From Ilex aquifolium (taxonomy: Eukaryota; Streptophyta; Magnoliopsida; Aquifoliales; Aquifoliaceae), in the NCBI GenBank assembly GCA_951799425.1, contig OX637392.1, positions 53,148,093 through 53,212,092 on the forward strand: a DNA stretch of 64,000 bases. Direction: 5' to 3'. Under the pieces are notes generated by a model. The model ran no database searches. It saw nothing but the letters and a program-made list of their open reading frames with translations, and was not told the DNA's origin. The position numbers and the translations under genes were made by a program. Positions within the stretch are counted from its first letter, which is position 1. Every line of letters starts with the position of its first letter. Below are positions 48,059 to 59,683 of the stretch, one piece after another.

Positions 48059-49304
48059 GTTTTGAAGGAAAACTTAAGTTGGGTCTTCTGGGCTTTGTCT
48101 GATGATGTTTGAATAACGGAAAATTTCAGTGTTCAGAGACATTCCAGGAAAATTGTTGTTGGGTCAGCGAATTTTAGGGTTCGGAACAAAATTTGAACTG
48201 GGTAGTAGAGATTTTGTTTGGCCATGTTCGGATGATGAGAAAAAACAGAATTTTCCCTGAAAATTTATTGGAAAAACTCGCAGGGTCTGCGAATTTTAGG
48301 GCTTTGAACAAAATAGGAAATAGATTTTTGGGTTTTCATATGGGATTTTGTTTGGTTGATTGGAAAATTGATGCGACGATTATTTAGTAGAACTCGGGTA
48401 TATGGACACAAGAAGGTATGGAATTTCTGGTGAAAAGCGTTGCAATAGTTGAACGACAGGAAAAAATTTTGTAACTTGGTAAAGCGAGCTGGGCTTTCAG
48501 GAGACTTCGCTAGGGTTTTGATCGAGAGAGAAAGAGAGAAAGAGAGAGAGAGACAGAGAGAGATGCGAGCTGCGTTTAAAGAACAGCAGATTTTGCTGTT
48601 CCATTTAAACGGCGCCGCTTCATGCTTTACAAAATTCAAACACCCCCCGATTTGATTATTTTAATGCTAGTTCCAGCAAAAAAAGGGTTAGGGCGAATTG
48701 TAGTTTTCAATCTAAAAGATTTAAAAAAAATTATTTTATAATTTCAAAGATTAGATTTTTTATATTGTAATTTTAATGTGTTAAAAGTATTATAATATTA
48801 CCTTTTTATTAGTTTCTATTACTTATTCCATGAACATAAATGGGATGATGTTTTACCGAATAAGTAACGAAAGTCAAATGGTAATATTTTTAATATTTTG
48901 AGAGTATAATATAAAAAAATTAATTTTTTGGGTATAAAATAAAAAAATTTAATCTTTCAAGATGCAAAGACAAATTCCCCCAAAAAATTAACTTACTATA
49001 CTTAAAAATAAAACAAACCCTCTCTTTTTCTCTCTAAATAGATGTCGGTGTTTGAAAATTTATCACTCCCTCTACAAAATTGTTTTGATGAATTTTAGAT
49101 ACGAGTGACAATTATGTCACATTAATTCATGTTTTTGTTGTATTAGCTTGAACTCGTAAGTGAAAATTACTTAATTCTAATCTAAGTCTTTTTTAATTAT
49201 GTCAAATATATTAACATTGATTTGACCTGTATATTCTCATGTCATATTCGGGTTGAGATGTATAACCCGCAAATCAACAATCTAAAAACTAAGAATATTA
49301 TGCC
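48059..49304. other. PTF2 5' flank and intergenic DNA
   Basis: 48,059-48,600 is the probable promoter/leader of PTF2, with a GA run at about 48,521-48,562 (TC on the gene strand, about 460-500 bp before the ATG). The rest is AT-rich with no recognised feature. Confidence 0.5.
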
Positions 49305-49735
49305 TAGGGATGTCAGTAGACCGAAGCGGGGGCGGGGGGTATAGTATTCATCCCCGTACCCGCTTAAAAAAACTGCGTTCATCCCCGTTAACGGAGATAA
49401 TTTTCATCCTCATCCCCGTCTACGGGTAAATTTTTAATCCCCGTCCCCGTCGCCGCTTCTCCCGTACCCGCCCAAGCCCAAGCCAAAGCCAAGCCCATTA
49501 CACAATATAAATAGTGAAAATTGGAAGTGAGTCCCCCTAGATGTACTTGTTTGGAGATGAGTCCGGCAAGGAAACTTATAAGGGGCTAAGTCCATATTTA
49601 AAATTATATGTAATGACTTAAGTCCACTTTTTTTTTTTATCTCAAAAATACCCTTCTTTGAAAGGAAGTTAAATTAATTTCCTATTTTGGAAATTGTTAT
49701 CCCTTAATTCAAGGTCAATTAAAATATGCTAATAA

Positions 49736-49768
49736 AATCTCCATCATAAATTTAAAATTCAAATTCAA

Positions 49769-49865
<97 letters not shown>

Positions 49866-49917
49866 CTCCATCATAAATTTAAAATTCAAATTCAAAACTC
49901 TCTCTCTTTCTCTCTCT

Positions 49918-49950
<33 letters not shown>

Positions 49951-49959
49951 AATTCAAAA

Positions 49960-49992
<33 letters not shown>

Positions 49993-50039
49993 AAATCTCC
50001 ATCATAAATTTAAAATTCAAATTCAAAGCTCTCTCTCTT

Positions 50040-50070
<31 letters not shown>

Positions 50071-50082
50071 CAAATTCAAAAC

Positions 50083-50133
<51 letters not shown>

Positions 50134-50138
50134 CAAAT
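49736..50138. repeat. Compound tandem array of (CT)n(TA)n units
   Basis: A unit AAAATCTCCATCATAAATTT + AAAATTCAAATTCAAA + (CT)n + (TA)n occurs three times in full (starting near 49,736, 49,860 and 49,993). Shorter versions beginning ATCAAATTCAAA are interspersed. The longest TA run exceeds 50 bp. Confidence 0.9.
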
Positions 50139-50139
50139 T

Positions 50140-50564
50140 CATGTTACTATTTTTTTTATTATGTTACTGTTCATGTTACTACTTTTGTTGAGTATGTTAC
50201 TGTTCATGTTCCTATTATTTTGAGCATGTTACTGTTTTTGTTGATCATGTTACTACCATTATTTTACTAAATATTAATATTAAATGTTACTATTTGTTTT
50301 GTTTTTGAATATTACTATTTTTTGTATTTGAATGGTACTATTTTTTGCGTTTGAATTTGAGAGAAATAATTATTGTTAAGTATGTTACAATTTTTGTTGA
50401 ACATGTTACTGTTGTTATTTTTTAAAAATATTAATATTGAATGTTTCAATTTTTTTTTTTATGTTTAAATGTTACTATTTTTTTGTGTTTAAATGTATTA
50501 TTTTTTGTATCCAAATCATAACTTTTTTTTGTATTTGAATGTTACTATTTTTTATTTTTAATGT

Positions 50565-50612
<48 letters not shown>
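50140..50612. repeat. ATGTTACTRTT repeat tract and (TA)n
   Basis: The word ATGTTACT or close variants (ATGTTACTATTTTT, ATGTTACTGTT) recurs more than a dozen times between 50,140 and 50,567, followed by a TA run at 50,568-50,610. Confidence 0.85.
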
Positions 50613-50614
<2 letters not shown>

Positions 50615-51383
50615 CTAACCTATATATGGATATATATAGATAAGAGAGAGGGAAAATTTTAATGTTAGTCAATCTCTTAACCTATATTTGGATATAGATA
50701 GATATGAGAGAGAAAAGATTTTAATGTTAGTCAAACTCCTAAGATTTAGGAGTTTTTAATTTTTAGTTTTATTTCACTTCTAAAGGGAAGGGATAATATG
50801 GTAAAATTGACAAAAAACGGACTTCATAACAAATAAGTTTCCTTGACGGACTTAAGTCCAAACAAGTCCATATAGGGGGACCGGCCTCCAAATTTCCCAT
50901 ATAAATAACATAGCTAAAGGGCAAACAGGTTCTGAAACTATAATCGAATTCAAGTGATGACTATATACTATGCAATTGTATGCACATAATGACAAGAAGA
51001 GAAAAACTTGGGCTTTCACAAGAGGAGAAAAACTTTGCAACACACTATCTATAATGGTTGACCAAGCATAAAAAGTGGTAATAGAGTCCAAAAGTTTTTT
51101 AAGAAAACATGATCACATGCCTTCAGTGAAAAGCATTAGGGCTTTTAGTTTTAACTGGGTGTTATTTTATTTATATATATATTTAACGGGTATAATGGAG
51201 ACAAGGACAGGGAGGGGCGGGGGTAAAGGTAAGTACATCTCCGTCTTCATTCCCGCACGGGTTTATATGGGTATTCCCGTATACGTCCACCGTCCAATAC
51301 GTATAGTCCATCCCCAGTCCAAATGGAACGAGTTTGGACGAATACCCGTTTTTTCCCGGTCCATTGCCATCCCTAATTATGCC

Positions 51384-51915
51384 TCAACTAAACTCACACT
51401 AATAATTTTATCATAAACTAAAAATTAACTAAATTCATATATTTATAGAAAAACAAGTAATAAAATCCTATTATTTTATCAGGGTCCATGTGAATATTTA
51501 AACAAAAAATGATACAATTATGATATTTTATTCAAACAATATTCATTAAATGTTTAAATCATGTCAATTTTAATTTATTCGGGTTTAACATTTATTCGAT
51601 CTGTTTATTACTAGTAGGTATATGTTTAAATCAATTGTTTTAGATTTGAGTATAATTATCATCTATTTGTCCTGATATCTATATAATAAAGTACAATACA
51701 ATTCAAATCTCAAAAGATAAACAAAATGACTTTTACTATTCGCGGTTGAGATCTTTTTCAATTTTACTTTTAAATTAATCCGACGGCTAATATTAACACT
51801 CTAAATTTAATAGGAAAAATAGGTCCCTAAGGGTGTGTTTTGGATGACTTTTTAAAAGTGTTTTTAATGCTTATAATTTATTATAAATACTTTAAAAAAT
51901 AAAGTAGTGTTTGGA
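51384..51915. other. Intergenic AT-rich DNA
   Basis: No gene. At about 51,828-51,910 is one arm of a GTGTGTTTTGGATGACTTTT-type MITE; the partner arm is not seen, so it may have been cut off by the adjoining CCA tract. Confidence 0.45.
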
Positions 51916-52560
51916 ACCATCCCACCATCACCATCACCCCATCGCCCCACCACCACCACCACCACCACCACCACCACCCACCACCATTACCACCGCCACC
52001 CAACCCCACCACCAAACTACCCCCCCCCCCCCCCCACCATCATCACCACTACCACTACCACATTTACTGTCGCCACCCCACCACCACCACCCCACCCACC
52101 ACTACCATCACCCCCCCGCCCCTTACCACCATTATCGATGTCGTCACCATACCACCCTCTACCATCACCACCTACCACCCCACCACCACCATCGCCCGAC
52201 CACCACCATCCTCATTACACTCGACCACCACCATCCCCATTATACCCACTACCACCACCGTCACCTCCACCCTACAACCACCATCACTGTCCTACCACTG
52301 TCGCCGCCACCCCACCACCACCTCTGCCACAACAATCGCCACTGCCCCTACTATCACTATCGTCACCATTACTACTGTCGCCGCCCCACCACCACCCCTA
52401 CCACCCGACCACCCCAACCGTCACCTCCATCTCTCCACTGTTCAACCATCACTCTTACCCCTATCACCTTACCACCACCCCCTCACGACCAACACCACTG
52501 GCATCGCCACCATTGCCACCCCACCACCCACTACTACTACCATCGTTCACTCCCACTATA
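51916..52560 (+). repeat. (CCA)n-derived C-rich tract, 645 bp
   Basis: Almost only C, A and T, from degenerate CCA/CAC trinucleotides with TCACC, GCC and ATC variants. It includes a CCACCA run (51,946-51,978) and a 15-base C run (52,021-52,035). Two overlapping frames stay open for more than 210 codons and give Pro/His/Thr-rich strings, a result of composition, so it is not called a gene. Confidence 0.9.
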
Positions 52561-52572
52561 ACCGATACTTAA

Positions 52573-53243
52573 ATTTTTTTCTCTCTTCTATATTTGTGAT
52601 TTAATTTAAAATATGAATATAAATATATTTATTATTGATTATTTTTTTATTAGTATGTGCCTTCAGGCATAGGCAATATATATTAATATAATTGGTTTCA
52701 AATTTTATTTTTGTTCTAAATCTAAAAATGTTGAGCCAGAGTTATTTGAGTTTGAGTATACATGGATTTAAACCCCAACCCCCTCCTCCTTCCCCTTCTC
52801 TCTCATCTTTTGAAAAGGAAAGAGGCATGTCTGAATTTGGATCCGTTCCAATAAATTTTCTTCAATTTCTTTCAATAGTAAATCATTTGTCAGAAATTTA
52901 AGTGGAACTCACGATTTATAACTTGCTCCCCCGCCAAAACACAACGAAAAATCTACCATTGAAGAAAATTCAAGAAAAGTGCATTAAAAAAGATCTAGAA
53001 TCTATATGTACAAGAAAACCCAAATGAAAACCTGAAATGCAGGGAAAATACCTCTTGTGCATCAGCAGATTTACATCAAACTAACATTCTTATCAGAGTT
53101 CATTCTCAAAAAATTCAATCATCCAAACATACTGAACTCTTTACACTAAAGTGATTAGTGCCTAAAGGCAATGCAAACCCAAGGACTGATTTTGCACAGT
53201 GCTAAAATTTCTAAACATAATTATTCAATAACAATGGCATGGC
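52573..53243. other. Intergenic DNA, nothing recognised
   Basis: AT-rich; the last 100-200 bases are probably the 3' UTR of the minus-strand DUSP-like gene. Confidence 0.45.
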
Positions 53244-53722
53244 TCATAGACTGCATTCATCCATACGACTTTTGTGCAGTTGAAATGCGGGATTAACCCA
53301 AGCTCCACAGTTGCACTGCATTCCTGCCCAGTTGAAAGAACCCAATCGAGCCTTGCAACCCATGCACTGAAGCTTATCTCCGACACAACCTTCTTCAACT
53401 GCCAATTCAGAGTTTGAGTCACATTAAAATGTTCGGAAGAAGAATAAACTATTGTAAAACATGGTGGTTATGGTTTTTTTGACTAACCTGATTGCATCCA
53501 CTTCATGGGCTCTACAAATATGGAGGAGCATTCAGGTGGCTCTTTCTCCATTTCCAATGGATCGTTACTTCTCTTTCTCCATTTAAAGCATTTTTGTCCT
53601 TCCCCACGCTTGTGAGGAATTATATGTTCATGTGAAGCAACAATTCTTCGACATTTTTTGCAACGATATAGGACTTGGGGTTTTGGATCACATCCCAAAT
53701 CAGAATTATTAGGTTCTTCCAT
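53244..53722 (-). CDS. DUSP12-like zinc-binding protein lacking phosphatase domain
   Basis: Exon 1 is 53,722-53,488 and exon 2 is 53,398-53,244 (GT-AG), encoding 129 residues. It matches the C-terminal zinc-binding domain of DUSP12/YVH1-type phosphatases: VLYRCKKCRRIVASHEHIIP, a segment ending SSIFVEPMKWMQ, then GDKLQCMGCKARLGSFNWAG and CNCGAWVNPAFQLHKSRMDE. Cys pairs CKKC, CMGC and CNC are the zinc ligands. The catalytic HCX5R domain is absent, and Arabidopsis has the same short form (At4g18593, annotated as probable inactive). In YVH1 this domain, not the phosphatase, is what ribosome biogenesis needs; extending that role here is inference. The exon 2 frame differs from the longest open frame in that region. 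Confidence 0.88.
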
Positions 53723-55864
53723 TGCAGCGGTCTTTGGATGCTTCAGAGTTCAGATATCCTATGCACTGCCCAAAAGTTCAGAGTTCAGATATCTATAGAG
53801 CCATCGAAAAGCTGTTCCTTGGAGTGTGAAATAGAAAAGTGCTTCAATGCAATAATTGGAACATATAAACATTAATAACAAGCAAAAGATGAATATGCAG
53901 TGATTGTCCGCTTCAGTCCGGCTCAGTCTTTCATAAAACAATTCTCATTTTTGTGAAACTTTAATAACTATATCAATATTGTCAGAAAAGAATGCCGGTG
54001 AGCAGCAAATGAACTTATAATAGCCAAGAACATTTCATGCCAGGATTCAAGACATTGAACTTGTTTTTTTTTATCGCCATAGGGAGACATTAGATAGCCA
54101 ACTTCAATGTATTTTCCGGAAAGGCACAAGTTTTTGTTGAGAGCAAAAGCTATATGACTTTTGTCGTCATAGACTGATGCATAAAGATTTTTGATTAACC
54201 AAAAAACAAACATCAAGAGTTATTTAATGCACAATGATATCTGGCAGACTTTTATCAGGCACATCTCACTGAAAGTACAAATTAAATAATATTAAATATG
54301 GGATCTACCTTGTACCTTGGTAACATTCTAAATCTCACAAGTGAAATCTTCTGGTTGCTAGTGACCATCATTGGTCACTTCTAGTATCATCTATCCCAAT
54401 GCCTCATATTGAATGTAGTCTTTGGTCCTACAAGTAGCACTTTTCCAAACAAGAAACCAAGCTGGGAAGGTAACATGAAAACAAAGGAAAAGACACATTT
54501 TGAGGCAAACTATTTACTCACAAGGAAAACAAAGACTTGCTCATGGACACATTCAAGCCCAAGATCATGAAATGCATTCCAAAAATTAGGAGCCTTGAGC
54601 TCTAATTCATCAATATCATTTCATTTTTTGGTAAGTATTGCCTAAAATTCCTTAATGATTGCATTGACACTCAGACAAAATCGCTTGGAATTGATCCATA
54701 AGAACACACTGAGGATGCCAGCCTAATGACACTTCCATATGAAAACAATTGGCCATATTGTTTTAAAGTCTCCAGTAGAGAAAGATGTAGGGAGATTGGT
54801 AAACCTATCAGCCACATGGACCTTAAGGAATGACTTAAAATAATGCCTTACACATAAAGGAATTGCTCGGTCATGATGGGAAGGGCTATCTCTACCATCA
54901 ACCCACAGACAGGTGTTTTCGGTATCCTAGGCTCCCACCCCATCCATCAATGTATAGAAACCTTGAAAATCAAGATGCATGGCTGGCAGCAAAAAGAAGT
55001 CATGAAACACTAGATCTCCTAATGAAAGTAAATCTACTGATTTTCCTTTTCCTTCTAAAGAGCTAGCAATATATAAGAAACTATGTCCCGGTCAAAGTTT
55101 GGATCGTGCATCGCTTTTTCTAAGTGAGCCAGGAGGCATCACTTGTGCTAATAGTTGTTATGGGAATCAATATGTTGAGTATCTCTCAAACCTTCATTGT
55201 TGAAGTGCCTTCGATCCTGACATCAACAACTTAAGGTTGCAGATGATTGCAGAAAACAGATACCTGAAGATCAGCATCCATGGCTATTGGAAGCCAAAAA
55301 ATTACAGAAGAAACCTTATATCCCTGAAATTCAGGTTTAGTAATCAACGATTCCTACCATAGACGAGCCAGAGACTAGTTTTTTCCTTTTTATGTAAGTG
55401 AGACTAGGTTTGCAAGCTCCAACAGAAACTTGACCACCTAACACAGGGGTTATAGATTTTGACCTGTTGGATTAGAAGCCAGGGCATATAAAAAAATAAA
55501 AACAAGACGTAGAAGACAAGGGGCACACCATCATAACTCATGGCAATTAGATTCAATATCTACTCCATATATTGAAAATCAATATCCATTTCAGTCCTTA
55601 TTTACATGGATGAAGAAGAACACTAGAAATCTAGATGCCCATGAATAAACTTCTAAAGAATATTTCCTTAATAAGCACAAAGGAATTTCATACTCCATGT
55701 AACCAGTCCTTATTTTCAAATGTCTCTGTCGATGATCACAAAAATGCAGAGGGAGGAGATGTACTGGATGCAGCAGTCACGGATCAACTGGTTAAGGTAT
55801 GGAGACCAAAATACCAAATTTTTTCACCTGACCACGATCCAAAGAAAGCAAAGAAACTAGATAC
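53723..55864. other. Intergenic DNA, nothing recognised
   Basis: About 2.1 kb with no supportable gene. The final 200 bp or so may already be LINE 5' sequence, but no frame is recognisable before about 55,865. Confidence 0.4.
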
Positions 55865-57122
55865 TCGGACTGAAATCCACAGAAGGAGAATGGATCATGG
55901 AAGATGAAGCCCTAAACTCCCGTATTTCTGATTATTTCAATTCTCTGTTCTCAACTATTGGGGTTCAGAATTTTAATGAAGTTCTAGAAGTGATTCCTCC
56001 CTTGGTTTCTGGCGATATGAATGCAATACTACTGAGCCCTGTTTCTGAAAATGAAATTCTAAGAGCTACTAAATAGTTGGGTGACCTCAAAGCTCCAGGC
56101 CCGGACAGATTCTCTAGTATTTTTTATCAGAAACATTGGCATATCCTTAGGGCGGAAGTGTGTAAAGTCGTCCAGAAATTTTTCACAGAAGGCATGATGA
56201 TTCCGGAGTTGAACAGAACTAGCTTTAGTGCTTATCCCCAAAGAACCTACACCGGAATCACTTTCCCAATTCTGCCCCATAGCTCTATTCAACTTTCTTT
56301 ACAAGATCATTTCTAAAGTACAAGCAAACAGGTTGAAAAGTATTCCTCGACATCTGGTCACCCCCAACCAGGCTGCTTTTGTCCCTCACCGCCAGATCCA
56401 GGACAGTATCCTCATTGCAAATGAAGCTTTTCATGCCCTGAAAATTAAAATGCGCAAAGAGAAGATGATGGCAATTAAGTTAGATCTCAACAATGTGTAT
56501 GATACAGTCGAGTGGGACTTTCTGGAATCAATCTTGAAGAGGCTGGGTTTTAATGTTTCTTGGATTAACCTTCTCCTCCAGTGAGTTACTACGGTGAATT
56601 TCGAAGTGATGATCAATGGGGCTGCTACATGTGAATTCACTCCGCAAAGGGGTCTAAGACAGGGCGACCCAATCTCTTCCTCCTAGTTGCGGATGTTCTA
56701 TCTAGGCATATATACAAATATCTGCACGAGGGGCGTCTCTGGTATGCGAATTAAAAAAAGAAGCCCTACTCTATCCCATCTATATTTCGCCGACAACTCC
56801 CTTCTTTTCCAGAGGGCCAACGAATAGGAGGATTGTCACCTAAGGAGCACTTTGTCCAGATATTGCGAGGCATCAGGGAAACTCATAAATTTTCAAAAAT
56901 TGGGAGTGCTATTTTCCAAAAACACACCCTCGAATGAAAGAGTTTATCTGTGTGAAAAATTGGAAATTGAAGCCCTCCCAAGAAACAAAAAGTACATAGG
57001 TATCCCTTCCTTTTGGGGTCGTTCTAAAGTGGAGACCTTCAACTACCTAGTAGAAAGAGTTATGAGGAAGATTCAAGGGTGGAAGGAAGCGTACCTGTCC
57101 CAAGCTGGTAAGGAGGTTTGAT
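55865..57122 (+). mobile_element. L1-type LINE, RT portion (left half), degenerate
   Basis: Successive frames give the pre-RT segment (RISDYFNSLFS), the RT core (KAPGPDRFSSIFYQKHW, PNQAAFVPHRQIQDSILIAN, AIKLDLNNVYDTVEWDFL, GLRQGDPIS), then LSQAGKEV where the sequence stops at the hAT insertion. The catalytic YADD-type motif near 56,790 reads YFADNS, with Asn for the second Asp, so RT activity is lost even without the frameshifts (near 56,225 and 56,690) and stops (near 56,074, 56,582 and 56,826). Confidence 0.88.
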
Positions 57123-59372
57123 CAGGATTACTTGGATCACGGATCGCTTTGGTACGAATACGGTTGTGGGGTACGTTATTTTCTCGATACGATAGGGGTA
57201 CATTCAACCGATAAGCTAATTGGAGTCGTGGTTCGTTTGGAAATTTTAATTGGTTCGTTTATAATATTGTAAGAAATTATATATATGTATGCATCTATAC
57301 ACACATGGTGAACTAATATTTATACATGTGGCAATTTTTAATATTATTTTAATTATATGCATACACACATAATTAATTAATATCTATTTCGTTTTTATTT
57401 TAAAAGAACCAACGCGAATCAAGATCCAAGACCCATAACAACATACCATCTAATAATCGTGAATAAGAAAAATAATGGTTGAATATTTGTATTATGGGAA
57501 AAATCAAATCACAACAAATATAAATTTAAAGATCATTAAAACAAAAGAAATAAAGTACAAGATAGTAATTAAGTAGCTTCCTACTTGAACAGATAATTAA
57601 AAATCTTAAATAATTAACAGTCTTCAAAATAAAATAATTGAATAGTAAAAACATTTGAATCAAAGTACTTAATTTTCAACTCTTTTCTAAGTCTGATGTA
57701 GTCCAGTACGTTGGGGTGATGGCCTACTAGAACTAGTTGATGAGCCAGCAATAGAAGTGGGGATAGAAGCATGGGATGTCGCTTCCCAGTCTTCCTCGGT
57801 GGCATGGCAGAAAAATTAATACAGTCATCGTCCAAGGATTTCAACCACAAGTCCTCCCATTGTACAATAGAATCATCTATATGGGTATGCTTCGGATTGA
57901 TTCCCCATTTTTTAAAAATTCCATCTTTATAACTTGTAGTAAAACGTGATTAGAGATGAATATTGGAATGAATGAATACTAGCTTGTCAGCTCTTGTAGA
58001 GTTCAACCTATTTCTCTTGACATTCTGGATGAATGAATATGCACTCTAATTTCTTTCAGTTGGTGAACTTGTTATTGGTTGAAATAATATCTATTAGAAA
58101 GAAAAAAATAAAAACAAATAAATAATGGTAAATAATAGTAAAGTCAAACTTATACCTTTTTAGCAACATCTGCCAAGTTTGGAGTTTTTGAACTATATGT
58201 TGACCACCAATCAACAACATATATAGTTACAACATCTGTTTGAGCAACTGCCATAGCATAAAGGTCTTTTCAAGAATGAAAAAAGTTATATATTCTTCTC
58301 TTAATATTTTTGTTTCTTGGTCATCTTCAACTATCTTTCCAAATGCTTCCATAACACCAATGATCACCTCCTTGTCTTGATTAAGCTCTTCCTTATTGTG
58401 CCACCCGATGCTAGCTTAGCTAGATATTGAGTATCATAAAATCATGGGTTAAGTGCAAATCCAAAACCATGCATGCGAATATTCATCTTCTCCCCTCTGT
58501 CGAGCACAATTTTTTCCATCTGGGAAAACTTTTCAGTATGTTTTTCACCTTTCATAGTATCTTTAATTTCACCAAGCATATTGTCTATTCTTTCATAAAT
58601 TTTACCCATTTTTTTACCATCACCGTCACAAAATTTAATTAAAAGATACACCGGTCTTGTGATATTTTATTATATGCTCTATATATCTTTATTTTTCATA
58701 GTTTCCATAACTAGGGCACTCAACTTCCTTGTATGTTCATCTTCAGTTTTCAACCATTTTTTCCAGGTTTTCAGAAAATAATAGCTGCAAATGACTCTCT
58801 AAAGTCAATAAGTTGACTCAACAAAATATAATGTGAAACGAACCTCATTTTTGCCACATTTAATAGCTCCAATTTGGATTGACCTAAAAAACATAGCCCA
58901 AGCATGAGTATGATTAATGAAAATACTTCAAAATTATTTTCCTCTTCTATAAGTATTTATGAACCATTCAAATTCCTTTGCAAAGTCTTTGAAAATAAGG
59001 TTCAAAGTATGAACAACACAAGGACACCAAAAGATGTGTTTGTGTATATTCTCTACATCTTTATCAACAAGCTTGCAATTTACTGCGTTGTTGGTTATTA
59101 CTTGAAGAACATTGGATGATCTCACGTCTTCAATTGCTTTCAACAAAAAATCAACAATTTCTTTACCTATTTTTTCTATCCCCAAAAAATCATCGGCATA
59201 TAAGAACATAGCCCCACGACTATTTGCCGCAATGATATTAATTAGCAGTTGATGCTTGACATTCGTCCACCCATCTGACACAATAGATACCCCGTGAGAA
59301 AACCATGTATCTTTAATCGGGAACAAATCTTTTTTCACACTTCTTTTACACTAATCCAATAAAACAGTTCTT
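57123..59372 (-). pseudogene. Left-arm hAT transposase remnant
   Basis: On the minus strand: DUF659 block (DTWFSHGVSIVSDGWTNVKH, MFLYADDFLG, VLQVITNNAVNCKLV, FWCPCVVHTLNLIFKDFAKE; 58,934-59,338), a middle segment (MGKIYERIDNMLGEIKDTM, near 58,600) and the start of the hAT dimerisation region (NWWSTYSSKTPNLAD, near 58,200). The 5' third and start codon are missing and the frame is broken several times. This arm keeps the longer DUF659 frame. Confidence 0.85.
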
Positions 59373-59683
59373 GCTTTTTACACCCATCCAATAAAAAGCT
59401 TCTTTTACACCCATCTGACACAATAGATACCCCATGAGCCTTGTACTCTAAAGTCCCTATTGAATGCATCTACATTGATGAAGCGACAACCTTCATCAAC
59501 TTCAAGGCCAATTGAAGATGCATTCAAAATTATAGATAGAGATATGATTGATATGAAGGTGATGAGAGGTTTGTATGTTAATGGAATTTCATTTAATGTG
59601 TTGAGAAATTCTCAATTTCATGAGATGATTTCAACAATAAATAGAGGACCTAAAGGATACACGACTCCTTCCTATGAAAAAAC
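59373..59683. other. Loop of the hAT palindrome with patchwork duplications
   Basis: The loop contains a displaced copy of CCATCTGACACAATAGATAC (about 59,410-59,440), whose source lies in the left arm near 59,270-59,295, and a second copy of CTTCTTTTACAC (about 59,399). These short out-of-place pieces suggest template switching. The right part encodes the unique N-terminal hAT segment. Confidence 0.7.

Larger units (their letters stand above)
49514..50898. mobile_element. Nested MULE-type non-autonomous element
   Basis: 9-bp TSD ATATAAATA (49,505-49,513 and 50,899-50,907). TIRs of about 65 bp: left GTGAAAATTGGAAGTGAGTC, right in reverse complement GGGAAATTTGGAGGCCGGTC; both continue into CCCCCTAKATG...ACTTGTTTGG and CAAGGAAACTTAT. 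The inside is almost wholly microsatellite and short tandem repeat. No transposase. Confidence 0.85.
49305..51375. mobile_element. hAT-type element with a nested insertion
   Basis: Perfect 8-bp TSD ATTATGCC (49,297-49,304 and 51,376-51,383). The ends TAGGGATGTCAGTAGACCG and, in reverse complement, TAGGGATGGCAATGGACCG are hAT-like TIRs. Without the nested MULE-type element it would be about 680 bp, G/C-rich near its ends (CCCCGTACCCG words) and without transposase, so it is non-autonomous. Confidence 0.85.

Noticed and set aside
46520-48112. Several plus-strand ORFs opposite PTF2
   Set aside because: They are antisense shadows of the PTF2 coding sequence and have no domain.
49736-50612. CRISPR-like repeat array
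   Set aside because: This is a eukaryotic genome, and the repeats are microsatellites and degenerate words without unique spacers.
51907-52572. Two overlapping Pro/His/Thr-rich ORFs of 221 and 216 codons
   Set aside because: Both frames stay open because the tract has almost no G and few stop-forming words. There is no domain and no codon structure, so it is annotated as a repeat.
53225-53422. Longer open frame over DUSP-like exon 2
   Set aside because: The zinc ligands and the AFQLHKSRMDE ending appear only in the frame joined by splicing from exon 1; the longer frame is a shadow.
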